Shown: one piece after another, positions 34,098-43,397 of the stretch
Layout of the letters: each line of letters starts with the position of its first letter
How positions within the stretch are numbered: the first letter of the stretch is position 1
Assembly (NCBI GenBank): GCA_025463545.1
Contig: JAODAR010000010.1
Span: forward strand, 1 to 64,000
From: Microbacteriaceae bacterium
Lineage (GTDB): Bacteria; Actinomycetota; Actinomycetes; Actinomycetales; Microbacteriaceae
Direction of reading: 5' to 3'
Length of the DNA stretch: 64,000 nucleotides
Notes under the pieces: model-generated
Seen by the model: the letters and a program-made list of their open reading frames with translations, nothing else
Databases searched by the model: none
What the model was told of the DNA's origin: nothing
Made by a program: the position numbers and the translations under genes

Positions 34098-35375
34098 ATG
34101 ACTGACGCACCGCCCACCCTGGAGGCGCCCTGGCCGGTCGCGTTGCTGTCGAACAAGATCCGCGGCTACATCGAACGGCTCGGCACGGCCTGGGTGGAGG
34201 GCGAGCTCACCCAGTGGGGTGTCAGCGGTGGCAACGTCTACGGGAAGCTCAAGGACCTCACCGAAGACGCCACGGTGAGCTTCACCGTATGGTCCTCGGT
34301 GCGGGCGCGCCTCACCAGCGACTTCAAGCAGGGCGACCGGGTGATCGCCCTGATCAAGCCGAACTACTGGGTCAAGGGCGGCTCGCTCACCATGCAGGTG
34401 TACGACCTGCGCCACGTGGGTCTGGGTGACCTGCTCGAACGGCTGGAGCGGCTGCGTCGCCAGCTCGCCGCAGAGGGACTGTTCGACGTCTCCCACAAGA
34501 AGCGGCTGCCGTTCCTTCCACACTGCATCGGCCTGATCACCGGCAAGGACTCCGACGCCGAGACAGACGTCATCCGGAACGCCCAGCTGCGTTGGCCGGC
34601 CGTGAACTTTCGGGTCGTACACGCGGCTGTGCAGGGTGACCGGACCGTCAGCGAGGTTTCCGCGGCTATCCGGCGACTCGACGCCGACCCCGAGGTCGAC
34701 GTGATCATCATCGCCCGCGGTGGTGGCGACTTCCAGAACCTGCTCGGTTTCAGCGACGAACGCCTGGTGCGGGCCGCAGCGGCCTGCGTCACTCCCCTGG
34801 TCAGCGCGATCGGGCACGAGAACGACCACCCGCTGCTCGACGACGTCGCAGACCTGCGGGCGTCGACGCCGACGGATGCCGCCAAGCGCGTCGTCCCCGA
34901 CGTCACCGACGAACTCAACCGGGTGCACCAGGCTCGGGCCCGGCTCAGCTCGCGTCTCACCGGCATCCTGCATCACGAGATCGATCGGATCGGGCAACTG
35001 CGTACCCGCCCGGTGCTCAGCGACGGCAGCTGGATCATCAACAGCCGCGCCGAAGACCTCACCCGTTACGTCGCCCGCGGCACGGAACTCTCGACCCGCC
35101 TGATTGAAGGTGCCGGCTCGGTGATCGGCGACCTGCGGTCGCAGCTGCGCGCCCTGTCGCCGCAGGGCACCCTCGACCGCGGCTATGCCATTGTGCAATT
35201 GCCGGACGGCCACGTGCTGCGCACGCCCGACGACGCCCCGGTCGGCACCGACCTGCTGCTCACCCTCGCAGAAGGCACGCTCACGGCGTCGTCCACCGGC
35301 GCGGCCGCAGATGTTCGAGGGCCAGCCGCCGCGGCCCGTGCCGGAGCGGAATCAACTGTCGGCCGGTCGAAATAG
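34098..35375 (+). CDS. xseA: Exodeoxyribonuclease VII large subunit
   Basis: 425 residues from the ATG at 34098 ([14 protein letters not shown]), preceded by GGGAGAAAGA; the frame is open upstream to 33966 but that part is antisense to ispH. N-terminal OB domain [21 protein letters not shown], then [24 protein letters not shown] and the catalytic domain [53 protein letters not shown]-terminal LDRGYAIV is typical. xseB begins one base after its stop. Confidence 0.97.
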   Translation: MTDAPPTLEAPWPVALLSNKIRGYIERLGTAWVEGELTQWGVSGGNVYGKLKDLTEDATVSFTVWSSVRARLTSDFKQGDRVIALIKPNYWVKGGSLTMQVYDLRHVGLGDLLERLERLRRQLAAEGLFDVSHKKRLPFLPHCIGLITGKDSDAETDVIRNAQLRWPAVNFRVVHAAVQGDRTVSEVSAAIRRLDADPEVDVIIIARGGGDFQNLLGFSDERLVRAAAACVTPLVSAIGHENDHPLLDDVADLRASTPTDAAKRVVPDVTDELNRVHQARARLSSRLTGILHHEIDRIGQLRTRPVLSDGSWIINSRAEDLTRYVARGTELSTRLIEGAGSVIGDLRSQLRALSPQGTLDRGYAIVQLPDGHVLRTPDDAPVGTDLLLTLAEGTLTASSTGAAADVRGPAAAARAGAESTVGRSK

Positions 35376-35376
35376 A

Positions 35377-35664
35377 ATGGACGACATGACCCAGCCTGCA
35401 GACACCAGTGCCCTGAGCTACGAACAGGCGCGCGATGAACTCGTGCGCGTGGTCAGCGAACTCGAGCAGGGCTCCGCGACGCTGGAGCAGTCCCTCGCGC
35501 TCTGGGAGCGGGGCGAGGCGCTCGCCCGTCGATGCGAAGAGTGGCTGATCGGTGCGAAGGCCCGCCTCGACGCCGCGCGCGCTGGGCAGGCCGCCGCCGC
35601 GTCCGCTGGGGCGCCGCCGTCCGTCGCATCGTCGCCGGTATCGTCCGCGCCGTCGTCCAAATGA
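35377..35664 (+). CDS. xseB: Exodeoxyribonuclease VII small subunit
   Basis: 95 residues. Helical hairpin typical of Xse[46 protein letters not shown], then an Ala/Ser/Pro-rich tail. Start ATG 35377 (MDDMTQ) or 35386. Overlaps the next start as ATGA at 35661-35664, so xseA, xseB and the two following genes form one operon. Confidence 0.95.
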   Translation: MDDMTQPADTSALSYEQARDELVRVVSELEQGSATLEQSLALWERGEALARRCEEWLIGAKARLDAARAGQAAAASAGAPPSVASSPVSSAPSSK

Positions 35665-36311
35665 GTGCCGCCAAAGCACCCCGCATCGTCGCCGAGCTCG
35701 GCCGCCCGGAGACACCGGAGGAGACCGCCGTGCGGCTCGCCGAGAACTCCCGCAACTACCGGGCCCGCAAGACGGTGAACAACCTGGTGCTGTCGTTGCT
35801 CGTCACCCTGGCGGCCGTGCTGGTGCTGATCCTGATCGTGCCGCGCAGTGACACCCCGCAGGAGCGGACCGTGGACTACCACCAGGTCGTCCAGCAGGCG
35901 CAGAACGGCATCACCGAACCGCTGGTCGACCCCGCCCTGCCGCCCGGCTGGCGGTCGAATGGCGCCGAGTGGCGTAGCGGTGGCAGCGACCAGGTGCCCT
36001 CCTTATACATCGGGCTGCTCACTCCGCGCGACCAGTTCATCGCCGTCACCCAGGCGATCAACGCGAACCCGTCCTGGCTGGCGGACGCGCTGCAACGCCA
36101 GGCGGCCAGCGACACCGTGACGATCGACGGCATCCGCTGGGACGTGTACCGCAACACGGCCACAGACGATCGCGGCAACTTCGACTACGCCCTCGTCACG
36201 GCATCCGGTCACAGCACCTACCTGTTGGTCGGAACGGCGACCGAGGCGGAATTCGCTGTACTCGCCCGCGCCCTGACCGCCCAGATCAGCGAGAACGGAC
36301 CCCAGTCATGA
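35661..36311 (+). CDS. DUF4245 family membrane-anchored protein
   Basis: 216 residues from the ATG overlapping the xseB stop. A cytoplasmic N-terminus ([21 protein letters not shown]) leads into one transmembrane helix (about 50-68), followed by an extracellular domain with [36 protein letters not shown], and [23 protein letters not shown]. This is the actinobacterial DUF4245 layout; function unknown. It is conserved next to xseB in this group and overlaps the carbonic anhydrase start by 4 bp. Confidence 0.9.
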   Translation: MSAAKAPRIVAELGRPETPEETAVRLAENSRNYRARKTVNNLVLSLLVTLAAVLVLILIVPRSDTPQERTVDYHQVVQQAQNGITEPLVDPALPPGWRSNGAEWRSGGSDQVPSLYIGLLTPRDQFIAVTQAINANPSWLADALQRQAASDTVTIDGIRWDVYRNTATDDRGNFDYALVTASGHSTYLLVGTATEAEFAVLARALTAQISENGPQS

Positions 36312-36961
36312 GCGAACCAACCGGTGCGATCACCGGCCCGGCGCAGGCGTGGAACGAGATGCGCCGCGGAAACGAGCGCTTCGTCGCCGGGAAGCCCCGG
36401 CATCCGCGGCAAGACGTCGAGCGTCGCGCGGAACTAGCCGGGGCGCAGGCCCCGCACGCGGCCCTGTTCGGCTGCAGCGACTCGCGCCTGGCCGCCGAGA
36501 TCATCTTCGACCGGGGCCTCGGCGACCTGTTCGTGATCCGCAACGCCGGCCAGATCATTTCGTCCTCCGTGCTGGGGTCGCTCGAATACGCCGTCGCGGT
36601 CCTCAACGTGCCGCTCATCGTCGTGCTCGGCCATGATGAGTGCGGAGCGGTCCGCGCCGCGATTGACTCGCAATCCGCCGACGCGCCGCTGCTGCCGGTG
36701 CACATCGACCACCTGATCCAGAAGATCGTGCCCGCCGTGCGCCGGGTCAGCGGGGTGAGGGATGCCGGGCCGGTGGACACGCAGGCCGTCGACGCTTCCC
36801 TGGTCGGCCGGGAACACCTGCGCGACACCATCGCAGAGATGCTGGAGAGCTCGGAATTGATCAGCGACGCCGTGGCAGCCGGTACATTGGCTATCGTCGG
36901 AGCGAATTATCGGCTGCGCGAAGGCCGCGCCGACTCTGACATCGTCGTCGGCTCGATCTAG
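36308..36961 (+). CDS. Carbonic anhydrase, beta class
   Basis: 217 residues. Zinc ligands Cys56, His109 and Cys112 are in GCSDSR and VVLGHDECGAV; the Asp58/Arg60 dyad is present. Reversibly hydrates CO2 in the cytoplasm. Last gene of the xseA-xseB-DUF4245 operon by 4-bp overlap. A 15-bp triple repeat follows its stop. Confidence 0.96.
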   Translation: MSEPTGAITGPAQAWNEMRRGNERFVAGKPRHPRQDVERRAELAGAQAPHAALFGCSDSRLAAEIIFDRGLGDLFVIRNAGQIISSSVLGSLEYAVAVLNVPLIVVLGHDECGAVRAAIDSQSADAPLLPVHIDHLIQKIVPAVRRVSGVRDAGPVDTQAVDASLVGREHLRDTIAEMLESSELISDAVAAGTLAIVGANYRLREGRADSDIVVGSI

Positions 36962-36970
36962 CTTCAGAGC

Positions 36971-37015
36971 CGTCACAGAGCACGTCGTCACAGAGCACGT
37001 CGTCACAGAGCACGT
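36971..37015. repeat. 15-bp perfect tandem repeat, 3 copies
   Basis: CGTCACAGAGCACGT is repeated exactly at 36971-36985, 36986-37000 and 37001-37015, in the 116-bp gap between carbonic anhydrase and fumC, and so probably in the fumC promoter/leader. Confidence 0.97.
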
Positions 37016-37077
37016 CGGCATTCGGCCGACGCAGAACCGGCGCACAAGCGCCGTTCGAATGAAAGGGAATACACACC

Positions 37078-38490
37078 GTGGTGGAGAACTCCGCAGGCGC
37101 CGGATACCGGATCGAACACGACACGATGGGCGAGGTGCGCGTGCCGACGGATGCGCTCTACGGCGCCCAGACGCAGCGTGCGGTTGAGAATTTCCCGATC
37201 TCCGGTTCGGTGCTGGAGCCGGCCCAGATCGCTGCGCTCGCTCGCATCAAGAAGGCTGCCGCCCAGGCCAACGCGCGGCTCGGCGTGCTCGACGGCGCCA
37301 TCGCGGAGGCGATCGCCGGTGCGGCGGACGAGGTCATCAGCGGCCGTTACGACGGCGAGTTCCCCATCGACGTCTACCAGACCGGCAGCGGCACCTCCTC
37401 GAACATGAACATGAACGAGGTGCTGGCCACGCTCGCCACCCGCACCCTCGGCAACGCTGTGCACCCCAACGACCACGTGAACGCGTCACAGTCCTCGAAC
37501 GACGTGTTCCCGACATCCGTTCACATCGCCGTCACCAGCGCTCTGATCGACGACCTGATCCCCTCGCTCGACCACCTGGCCGTGGCGCTGGAAGAGAAGG
37601 CATCCGCCTGGGCCGGCGCGGTCAAGGCCGGACGCACCCACCTGATGGACGCCACGCCGGTCACCCTCGGCCAGGAGTTCGGCGGCTACGCCCGCCAGAT
37701 CCGCCTCGGGATCGAACGCGTACGCACGGCGCTCCCCCGCGTCGCCGAGGTTCCGCTCGGCGGCACCGCCGTCGGCACCGGCATCAACACTCCGGCCGGC
37801 TTCCCCCAGCTCGTGATCGAGCTGCTGGTCGCCGACACCGAACTGCCGATCACCGAGGCGAAGGACCACTTCGAGGCGCAGGCCAACCGTGATGGCCTGG
37901 TCGACGCATCCGGTGCCCTGCGCACCATCGCGGTCAGCCTCACCAAGATCTGCAACGACCTGCGCTGGATGGGTTCCGGCCCGAACACCGGGCTCGGCGA
38001 GATCTCGATCCCCGACCTGCAGCCGGGCTCGTCGATCATGCCTGGCAAAGTCAACCCGGTGATCCCGGAGGCCGTGCTGATGGTCTGCTCGCGGGTGATC
38101 GGCAACGACGCGACCATCGCCTGGTCCGGTGCCTCGGGATCGTTCGAACTCAACGTGGCGATCCCCGTGATGGGAACCGCCCTGCTGGAGTCGGTCCGCT
38201 TGCTCTCCAACGCCACCCGGGTGCTCGCGGACAAGACCATCGACGGCCTCGAAGCCAACCTGGAGCGCGCCCGTGCCCTGGCCGAGTCGTCGCCGTCGAT
38301 CGTCACCCCGCTGAACCGGGTCATCGGCTATGAGGCCGCCGCGAAGGTGGCCAAGCACTCGGTGGCGCAGGGCATCACCGTGCGCGAGGCCGTGATCGAC
38401 CTGGGCTTCGTCGAGCGCGGCGAGGTCACGATGGAGCAGCTGGACACGGTCCTCGACGTGCTGAGCATGACCCGCCCGCCGCAGGCCTAG
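37078..38490 (+). CDS. fumC: Fumarate hydratase, class II
   Basis: 470 residues from GTG 37078 (a second GTG follows). Iron-independent TCA-cycle fumarase: [70 protein letters not shown], and the signature [15 protein letters not shown] with the catalytic Ser. AAAGGGAA ribosome-binding site upstream. Confidence 0.97.
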   Translation: MVENSAGAGYRIEHDTMGEVRVPTDALYGAQTQRAVENFPISGSVLEPAQIAALARIKKAAAQANARLGVLDGAIAEAIAGAADEVISGRYDGEFPIDVYQTGSGTSSNMNMNEVLATLATRTLGNAVHPNDHVNASQSSNDVFPTSVHIAVTSALIDDLIPSLDHLAVALEEKASAWAGAVKAGRTHLMDATPVTLGQEFGGYARQIRLGIERVRTALPRVAEVPLGGTAVGTGINTPAGFPQLVIELLVADTELPITEAKDHFEAQANRDGLVDASGALRTIAVSLTKICNDLRWMGSGPNTGLGEISIPDLQPGSSIMPGKVNPVIPEAVLMVCSRVIGNDATIAWSGASGSFELNVAIPVMGTALLESVRLLSNATRVLADKTIDGLEANLERARALAESSPSIVTPLNRVIGYEAAAKVAKHSVAQGITVREAVIDLGFVERGEVTMEQLDTVLDVLSMTRPPQA

Positions 38491-38528
38491 CCTGTCCTGT
38501 CTCGGCGCGCCTAGCCTGTCTCGGGGCG

Positions 38529-38586
38529 TGAGGGGTCAGAAAAGACGAGTGACGGATGCCGTTGACTAGGCTTTTCTGGCCCCTCA
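38529..38586. repeat. Long palindrome between fumC and phoH
   Basis: TGAGGGGTCAGAAAAG (38529-38544) pairs with CTTTTCTGGCCCCTCA (38571-38586), 15 of 16 bases, with a 26-base loop. Likely terminator for fumC and perhaps for the convergent PhoH gene. Confidence 0.85.
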
Positions 38587-38638
38587 GCGGTTAGATCGGT
38601 GCGCGTTAGATGGGTTGCGCGAGCGGTGCCGGGCGAGA

Positions 38639-38710
38639 ACCGGCTCCGGTAACCAAACGCCGTCGCGCGGCCGGGGGGAGCCGCGGGACGACCGCTGTAC
38701 CGGAGCCGGT
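38639..38710. repeat. Perfect 13-bp inverted repeat
   Basis: ACCGGCTCCGGTA (38639-38651) and TACCGGAGCCGGT (38698-38710) form perfect arms 46 bp apart, and the interval contains a further GC-rich hairpin. It is the second structure in the fumC/phoH convergent gap. Confidence 0.9.
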
Positions 38711-38752
38711 CACCGTCGTAGGGTAGCCGTCACCGGCATCCGCTCGTCAGAA

Positions 38753-38761
38753 TTATCCACA
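38753..38761 (+). other. Single DnaA-box-like 9-mer
   Basis: TTATCCACA is the strict consensus DnaA box. It stands alone in the fumC/phoH gap, so it is not an origin; at most a titration or regulatory site, and it may be chance. Confidence 0.35.
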
Positions 38762-38783
38762 GGCCGCGTCAGCCACAGGCCGC

Positions 38784-40166
38784 TCAGCCCGGCTCGTTGC
38801 CCTCCAGCATCTCGGTGACGAGGGCCGCGATCGCGCTCCGCTCCGACCGGGTGAGCGTCATGTGGGCGAACAACGGGTGCCCCTTCAGCGTCTCGATCAC
38901 CGAGGCGACCCCGTCGAAACGGCCCACCCGGAGGTTGTCGCGCTGTGCGACATCGTGCGTGAGCACCACCCGCGAGTTCTGGCCGATCCGGCTGAGCACC
39001 GTGAGCAGGACGTTCCGTTCCAGCGACTGGGCCTCGTCGACGATCACGAACGCGTCGTGCAGGGACCGGCCGCGGATGTGGGTGAGCGGCAGCACCTCAA
39101 GGATGCCGCGGTCCATCACCTCCTCGATGACGTTGTCAGAAACCACCGCGCCGAGGGTGTCGAACACGGCCTGGCCCCACGGGTTCATCTTCTCGCCCTG
39201 GTCCCCGGGCAGAAACCCGAGTTCCTGCCCGCCGACCGCGTAAAGCGGCCGGAACACCATGATCTTCTTGTGCTGCTGGCGTTCGAGCACCGCTTCGAGT
39301 CCGGCACACAGGGCGAGCGCCGACTTCCCCGTGCCGGCTCGCCCGCCCAGCGACACGATCCCGATCTCCGGATCGAGCAGAAGGTCGATCGCCAGGCGCT
39401 GCTCAGCCGACCGGCCGTGCAGGCCGAACACGTCCCGGTCGGCGCGCACCAGCGTCAGCTGGCCACGGGCGGTGACCCGGCCGAGGGCCGATCCGCGCTC
39501 GGAGTGGATGACGAGACCGGTGTTGACCGGCATGTCCTCGACTAGGCGGGTGTGCAGCCGTTCGTTGTCGTAAAGCTCGTTGATCTGGCTGGAGCCGAGG
39601 GTTATCTCGTCCATGCCGGTCCAGCCCGAGTCCACCGCGAGCTCGTGCCGGTATTCGTCGGCGGCGAGGCCGACCGAGGATGCCTTGACGCGGAGCGGGA
39701 GGTCCTTGGAGACGACGGTCACGTCGAGCCCGTCGCTCGCGAGGTTCATCGCCACAGCGAGGATCCTCGAGTCATTGTCGCCGAGCTGGAGGCCGGACGG
39801 CAGCACGGAGGTGCTCGAGTGGTTGAGCTCCACTCGCAGGCTCCCTCCATCGCCCACGGGCACGGGGAAATCGAGCCGCTCATGCTTGACGCGGAGCTCG
39901 TCGAGGTACCGCAACGCCTGGCGGGCGAAATACCCGATCTCAGGATCGTTGCGCTTGGACTCCAGTTCGGTGATCACCACCACCGGGAGCACGACTGCAT
40001 GCTCCGCAAAGCGGAAGATCGCCTTCGGATCAGACAACAGCACGGAAGTGTCGAGCACATAGGTGCGTGAGGATTGATTCACCGCCGTCTGAGGCGATTC
40101 TGTCGTCTGGTTCGAGTTCCGGTAGTCGGTCTGATTCGCGGCCACAACTACTCCCACCCCACGCAT
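38784..40166 (-). CDS. PIN domain-PhoH family ATPase (YlaK-like)
   Basis: 460 residues. The N-terminal PIN nuclease domain (about 33-170) begins [20 protein letters not shown] and has further acidic residues in [10 protein letters not shown] and [12 protein letters not shown]. The C-terminal PhoH helicase-like domain has Walker [28 protein letters not shown], and Walker [13 protein letters not shown]. Predicted RNA nuclease-helicase in RNA quality control. Start GTG/ATG near 40166; a downstream start in the Asn/Gln-rich leader (before residue 20) is possible. Confidence 0.93.
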   Translation of the reverse strand: MRGVGVVVAANQTDYRNSNQTTESPQTAVNQSSRTYVLDTSVLLSDPKAIFRFAEHAVVLPVVVITELESKRNDPEIGYFARQALRYLDELRVKHERLDFPVPVGDGGSLRVELNHSSTSVLPSGLQLGDNDSRILAVAMNLASDGLDVTVVSKDLPLRVKASSVGLAADEYRHELAVDSGWTGMDEITLGSSQINELYDNERLHTRLVEDMPVNTGLVIHSERGSALGRVTARGQLTLVRADRDVFGLHGRSAEQRLAIDLLLDPEIGIVSLGGRAGTGKSALALCAGLEAVLERQQHKKIMVFRPLYAVGGQELGFLPGDQGEKMNPWGQAVFDTLGAVVSDNVIEEVMDRGILEVLPLTHIRGRSLHDAFVIVDEAQSLERNVLLTVLSRIGQNSRVVLTHDVAQRDNLRVGRFDGVASVIETLKGHPLFAHMTLTRSERSAIAALVTEMLEGNEPG

Positions 40167-40331
40167 TCCTGCGCGGTTTCTTTGGCGAGTTGGCCACTAT
40201 CGGTATCGAGCCGTACTTATGTGGCCGTCTCGATCAGGTGCCGTACCTGATGTGCTTGACGCTACGTCTGCAACCTGCGAATTGGAAGCCCGACACGCGG
40301 GGTGTCATATCGCGTTCACACAGGCGCGAGG

Positions 40332-40345
40332 CCCCCGTTCGGGGG
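40332..40345 (-). terminator. GC hairpin CCCCCGTTCGGGGG
   Basis: A perfect 6-bp stem with a TT loop, 109 bp after the aminotransferase stop on the minus strand and upstream of the PhoH gene. No U-tract follows, so termination is a weak inference. Confidence 0.4.
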
Positions 40346-40365
40346 TGCGGGTCGGCGTGACACGA

Positions 40366-40470
40366 GCGCAGCAGATGGCAGCGCAGCAGATGCCTGGTCA
40401 GTAGATGGCAGGTCAGCAGATGGCGGCTCAGTAGAGCGACTCAGTAGAGCGGCTCAGTAGATCGCAGCAG
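40366..40470. repeat. Degenerate 13-15 bp tandem repeat, about 7 copies
   Basis: Units such as GCGCAGCAGATGGCA, GGTCAGTAGATGGCA, GGTCAGCAGATGGCG, then shorter GCTCAGTAGAGCG types follow without spacers. The right end of the array runs into the stop codon and last codons of the aminotransferase gene (stop at 40454), so the array has set where that protein ends. Confidence 0.85.
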
Positions 40471-41578
40471 TGGAATACGACGTGAACGCGGCACGCAACA
40501 TCTCCAGCGTCTCGTCCGAGGTACCCGCGTGCACGCTCAGCCGCACCGTGCCGCCTCGCGTGGTGGCCGCGACACCGTGGTTGTGCAGTGACGCAGTGAG
40601 AAGGGTCAGCTGCTCCCGCGGTGGTTCGAGCACCACAATCCCGGCCCGCTCTCGCTCGTCGCGCGAGGACGCGACCGGAACCGTGAAGTCGTCGGCGAGG
40701 TCGATCACGCGCGTGACGATGTCGGAGATCGCCGCCTCGACATTGGCCACCCCGACCGCCTCGATTTCTTCCAGCGCGGCCGCGAAGCGCCCGTGCGCCA
40801 TGTTGTCGCCGTTGCCGATCTGGAACGCGCCGGCATCCTGCCGTGGCGCGAGCACCTCATCCCACGGATCGCCCTCACTGTCAGTGCCGGTGAATCCGGA
40901 GAACACCGGCGTCAGGCGTTCGACCGCGCGGTCGCTCAGCGCGAGGAAGCCGGTACCCCAGCCGGCCCTGGTCCATTTCTGGCCACCGGATGCGACGGCA
41001 TCCGCCAGTTCGTAGGGAGCGTCGACCACGCCGAAGCCCTGGATCGCGTCGACAATCAGCAGGCGGTCGCCGATCACCTGGCGGATGCCCTCAAGATCGG
41101 CGACGTGACCGGTGCGGGAGTCGACCAGGCACACCGCCACGGCGACGATCTCGGCGGAGAGTTGCTGGCGGATCTGGCCCGGCGTAACCCGTCCGTGGTC
41201 GGTTTCGAGCCACACGGGCGTGACGACCTGCAGCGCCTCGGCCGCGCGCACGGCGGCGAACGGCACGCTCGGGAAGTCGCCGGGTGACAGCAGAACTCCG
41301 CCGGTGAGCCCGAACATGGAGTGCATCAGCCCGGTGCTCGTGTCAGGCTGCGACACCACCTGGTCTGTGCGGAAGCCCGTGATCGCGGCCACTGCATTCC
41401 GGGCACGTTGGCCCTGTTGCAGCAGATTGCCGAGGCTGCCGAAGCGCGCGCGGGACAAGAGGTCGATCTGTCCATAGGACTCTGCGACGACGACCGACGA
41501 CAGCGGGCCGACCCGGCCATAGTCGAGATAGCCGGGTTCCTCGGGAAAACCGTCGATGAATTGCTGCATGGTGGTCAC
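40454..41578 (-). CDS. Aminotransferase class V family protein
   Basis: 374 residues from a GTG at 41578 (ATG 41569 and TTG 41584 are alternatives; GGGGG lies before the GTG). PLP fold-type I: LQGQRARNAVAAITGF, FPSVPFAAVRAAEALQV, VDSRTGHVADLEGIRQVIGDRLLIVDAIQGFGVVDAPYELADAVASGGQKWTRAGWGTGFLAL, with the PLP Lys in GGQKW. Related to cysteine-desulfurase/kynureninase-like enzymes, but the reaction is not predictable. It lies just downstream of uppS, almost overlapping. Confidence 0.85.
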   Translation of the reverse strand: MTTMQQFIDGFPEEPGYLDYGRVGPLSSVVVAESYGQIDLLSRARFGSLGNLLQQGQRARNAVAAITGFRTDQVVSQPDTSTGLMHSMFGLTGGVLLSPGDFPSVPFAAVRAAEALQVVTPVWLETDHGRVTPGQIRQQLSAEIVAVAVCLVDSRTGHVADLEGIRQVIGDRLLIVDAIQGFGVVDAPYELADAVASGGQKWTRAGWGTGFLALSDRAVERLTPVFSGFTGTDSEGDPWDEVLAPRQDAGAFQIGNGDNMAHGRFAAALEEIEAVGVANVEAAISDIVTRVIDLADDFTVPVASSRDERERAGIVVLEPPREQLTLLTASLHNHGVAATTRGGTVRLSVHAGTSDETLEMLRAAFTSYSTAAIY

Positions 41579-41580
41579 GG

Positions 41581-42366
41581 TCAACCCCCGTATCGTCGTT
41601 GGCGCCTGGCGAAGTCGCGCAGCGCCCGGAGGAAATCAACCTGACGCAGGTCCGGACCGAGCGCCTCCACGAAGTAGAACTCGCTGTGCGCACTCTGCCA
41701 CAGCATGAAGTCGGAGAGCCGTTGCTCGCCCGAGGTGCGGATCACGAGATCAGGGTCGGGCTGGCCGCCGGTGTAGAGGTGCTGGCCGATGAGTTCCGGC
41801 GTGAGGGTCTCGGCGAGGTCTTCGAGCGTGCCACCGTGAGCGTGGTGGGTCGCGACGATGCTGCGCATCGCATCCGTTATCTCGGTGCGACCGCCGTAAC
41901 CGACCGCCAGGTTCACGTGGAGCCCGGTGTTGCCGGCGGTGCGGGCCTCAGCGGCGGTGAGGGCCGCGATCAACGGATCGGGGAGCCCCTTCTTCGACCC
42001 GACCTGCTGCACCCGCCAGTTGCGGTAGTGGGAGAGCTCATCCGCGAGTTCGGCGATGATCTCGATCAGGTCGGAGAGTTCGCCCGCCGGTCGCTGGGTG
42101 AGGTTGTCAGAAGAGAGAAGGTAGAGGGTCACGACGGAGATGCCCAGGTCGTCGCACCACTCGAGGAATTCACGCATCTTGGCGGCGCCGGCCCGGTGGC
42201 CGTGGGCTGCCGATTGAAAGCCGAGCTGGCGGGCCCAGCGGCGGTTTCCGTCGATGATCATGGCCACGTGCCGGGGAAGAGTCCCTCGTTCCAGCCCGCG
42301 ACGCAGCCGGCGCTGGTAAACCCCGTAGAGGATGCCGCGCCCGAGGGGAACCTGCCGCTTCTGCAC
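41581..42366 (-). CDS. uppS: Isoprenyl transferase (cis-prenyl, undecaprenyl diphosphate synthase type)
   Basis: 261 residues from a GTG at 42366. Condenses IPP onto an allylic diphosphate to make the lipid carrier for cell-wall synthesis. Signature HVAMIIDGNRRWARQLG (catalytic Asp), GHRAGAAKMREFLEWC, LSSDNLTQRP, and near the C-terminus PDPDLVIRTSGEQRLSDFMLWQSAHSEFYF. Normal length and complete. Confidence 0.95.
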   Translation of the reverse strand: MQKRQVPLGRGILYGVYQRRLRRGLERGTLPRHVAMIIDGNRRWARQLGFQSAAHGHRAGAAKMREFLEWCDDLGISVVTLYLLSSDNLTQRPAGELSDLIEIIAELADELSHYRNWRVQQVGSKKGLPDPLIAALTAAEARTAGNTGLHVNLAVGYGGRTEITDAMRSIVATHHAHGGTLEDLAETLTPELIGQHLYTGGQPDPDLVIRTSGEQRLSDFMLWQSAHSEFYFVEALGPDLRQVDFLRALRDFARRQRRYGG

Positions 42367-42438
42367 ACAGTTACGCTAGCCCACTCCGGCGGGGTTCCAC
42401 GAAATCGCAGGGCCCCGGCACTGTCTTAGGCTTGCCGC

Positions 42439-43158
42439 ATGAGTTCTGAGCCTTCCACGAACCCCGAGGACGACATCCCGAACCTGCCCATGGTGGAAGA
42501 TGAGATCGACCATCCGGTCGATCTCAAGCCGACCTGGCGCGGTTGGATTCATGCCGGCACCTTCCCGGTCACGATCGCGTTAGGCGCCGTGCTGCTCGCC
42601 GCCGCGGACGGGGCCGCCGCCAGGTGGAGTTGCGCCGTGTTCGTGCTCTGCTCGATGCTCCTGTTCGGCGTATCGGCGCTGTATCACCGGGTGGACTGGA
42701 GTCCGCGGGCGAAGGTCATGCTCAAGCGCTTCGACCACGCCAACATCTTCCTGCTGATCGCCGGGTCCTATACGCCGATCACCGTGCTCGCCCTGCCACC
42801 GGCGAAGTCGACGCTGCTGTTGACACTGGTGTGGGCCGGCGCCCTGCTCGGCATCGCGTTCCGGGTGTTCTGGATCGGCGCGCCGCGCTGGCTCTATGTG
42901 CCGCTGTACCTGCTGATGGGCTGGGGGGCACTCATGTTCATCGTCGATTTCTTCCAGGCCAACGCCCTGATGATGACGCTGATCCTGATCGGCGGGCTCT
43001 GCTACACCGTCGGCGCCGTTGTGTACGGGTTCAAGCGGCCGAACCCCGTTCCGGGTGTGTTCGGGTTCCACGAGATTTTCCACACCCTGACCGTGGTGGC
43101 GTTCCTCTGCCACTGGGTGGCGATCCTGCTGATCGCGACCCACCCGCTCTACCCGTGA
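42439..43158 (+). CDS. trhA: Hemolysin III/PAQR family membrane protein
   Basis: 239 residues, seven hydrophobic helices after a cytoplasmic N-terminus. PAQR signatures: SALYHRVDWSPRAKVMLKRFDHANIFLLIAGSYTPI, with Ser/His/Asp metal-site residues, and GFHEIFHTLTVVAFLCHWVAIL with the two C-terminal His. The bacterial family affects membrane fluidity; hemolysis is not implied. Divergent from uppS, convergent with a small membrane protein gene 17 bp away. Confidence 0.93.
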   Translation: MSSEPSTNPEDDIPNLPMVEDEIDHPVDLKPTWRGWIHAGTFPVTIALGAVLLAAADGAAARWSCAVFVLCSMLLFGVSALYHRVDWSPRAKVMLKRFDHANIFLLIAGSYTPITVLALPPAKSTLLLTLVWAGALLGIAFRVFWIGAPRWLYVPLYLLMGWGALMFIVDFFQANALMMTLILIGGLCYTVGAVVYGFKRPNPVPGVFGFHEIFHTLTVVAFLCHWVAILLIATHPLYP

Positions 43159-43175
43159 GCCGTTCTCCCGTCGAG

Positions 43176-43397
43176 CTACTCCGGGCCGTCGCCGTTCCGG
43201 GTCGCCTGCTCGTTCTTCAGCCGCTCCTGGATTTCGGCACGGTACGTCGTGCGACGGATACGACGGACCATGTCGATCCCGAGCAGCACCACGGCCACGG
43301 CGACGAAGAAAATCGCGAAGAAGCCGATCACTCCCGGGGTGACTTTGTCGTCCGGCGGCGGGGTGGTGGCGAGGATCAGTCCGATGACGTACGTCAT
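43176..43397 (-). CDS. Small single-helix membrane protein
   Basis: 73 residues from the ATG at 43397 overlapping the mca stop (ATGA). Segments MTYVIGLILATTPPPDDK, one strong helix (about 22-40, GVIGFFAIFFVAVAVVLLGIDMV), then a basic and polar tail RRIRRTTYRAEIQERLKNE. Position directly after mca is typical in this group, but no function is known to me. Confidence 0.8.
   Translation of the reverse strand: MTYVIGLILATTPPPDDKVTPGVIGFFAIFFVAVAVVLLGIDMVRRIRRTTYRAEIQERLKNEQATRNGDGPE

Noticed and set aside
36971..40470. CRISPR array
   Set aside because: Repeats here are directly adjacent, without unique spacers, and no cas gene is present.
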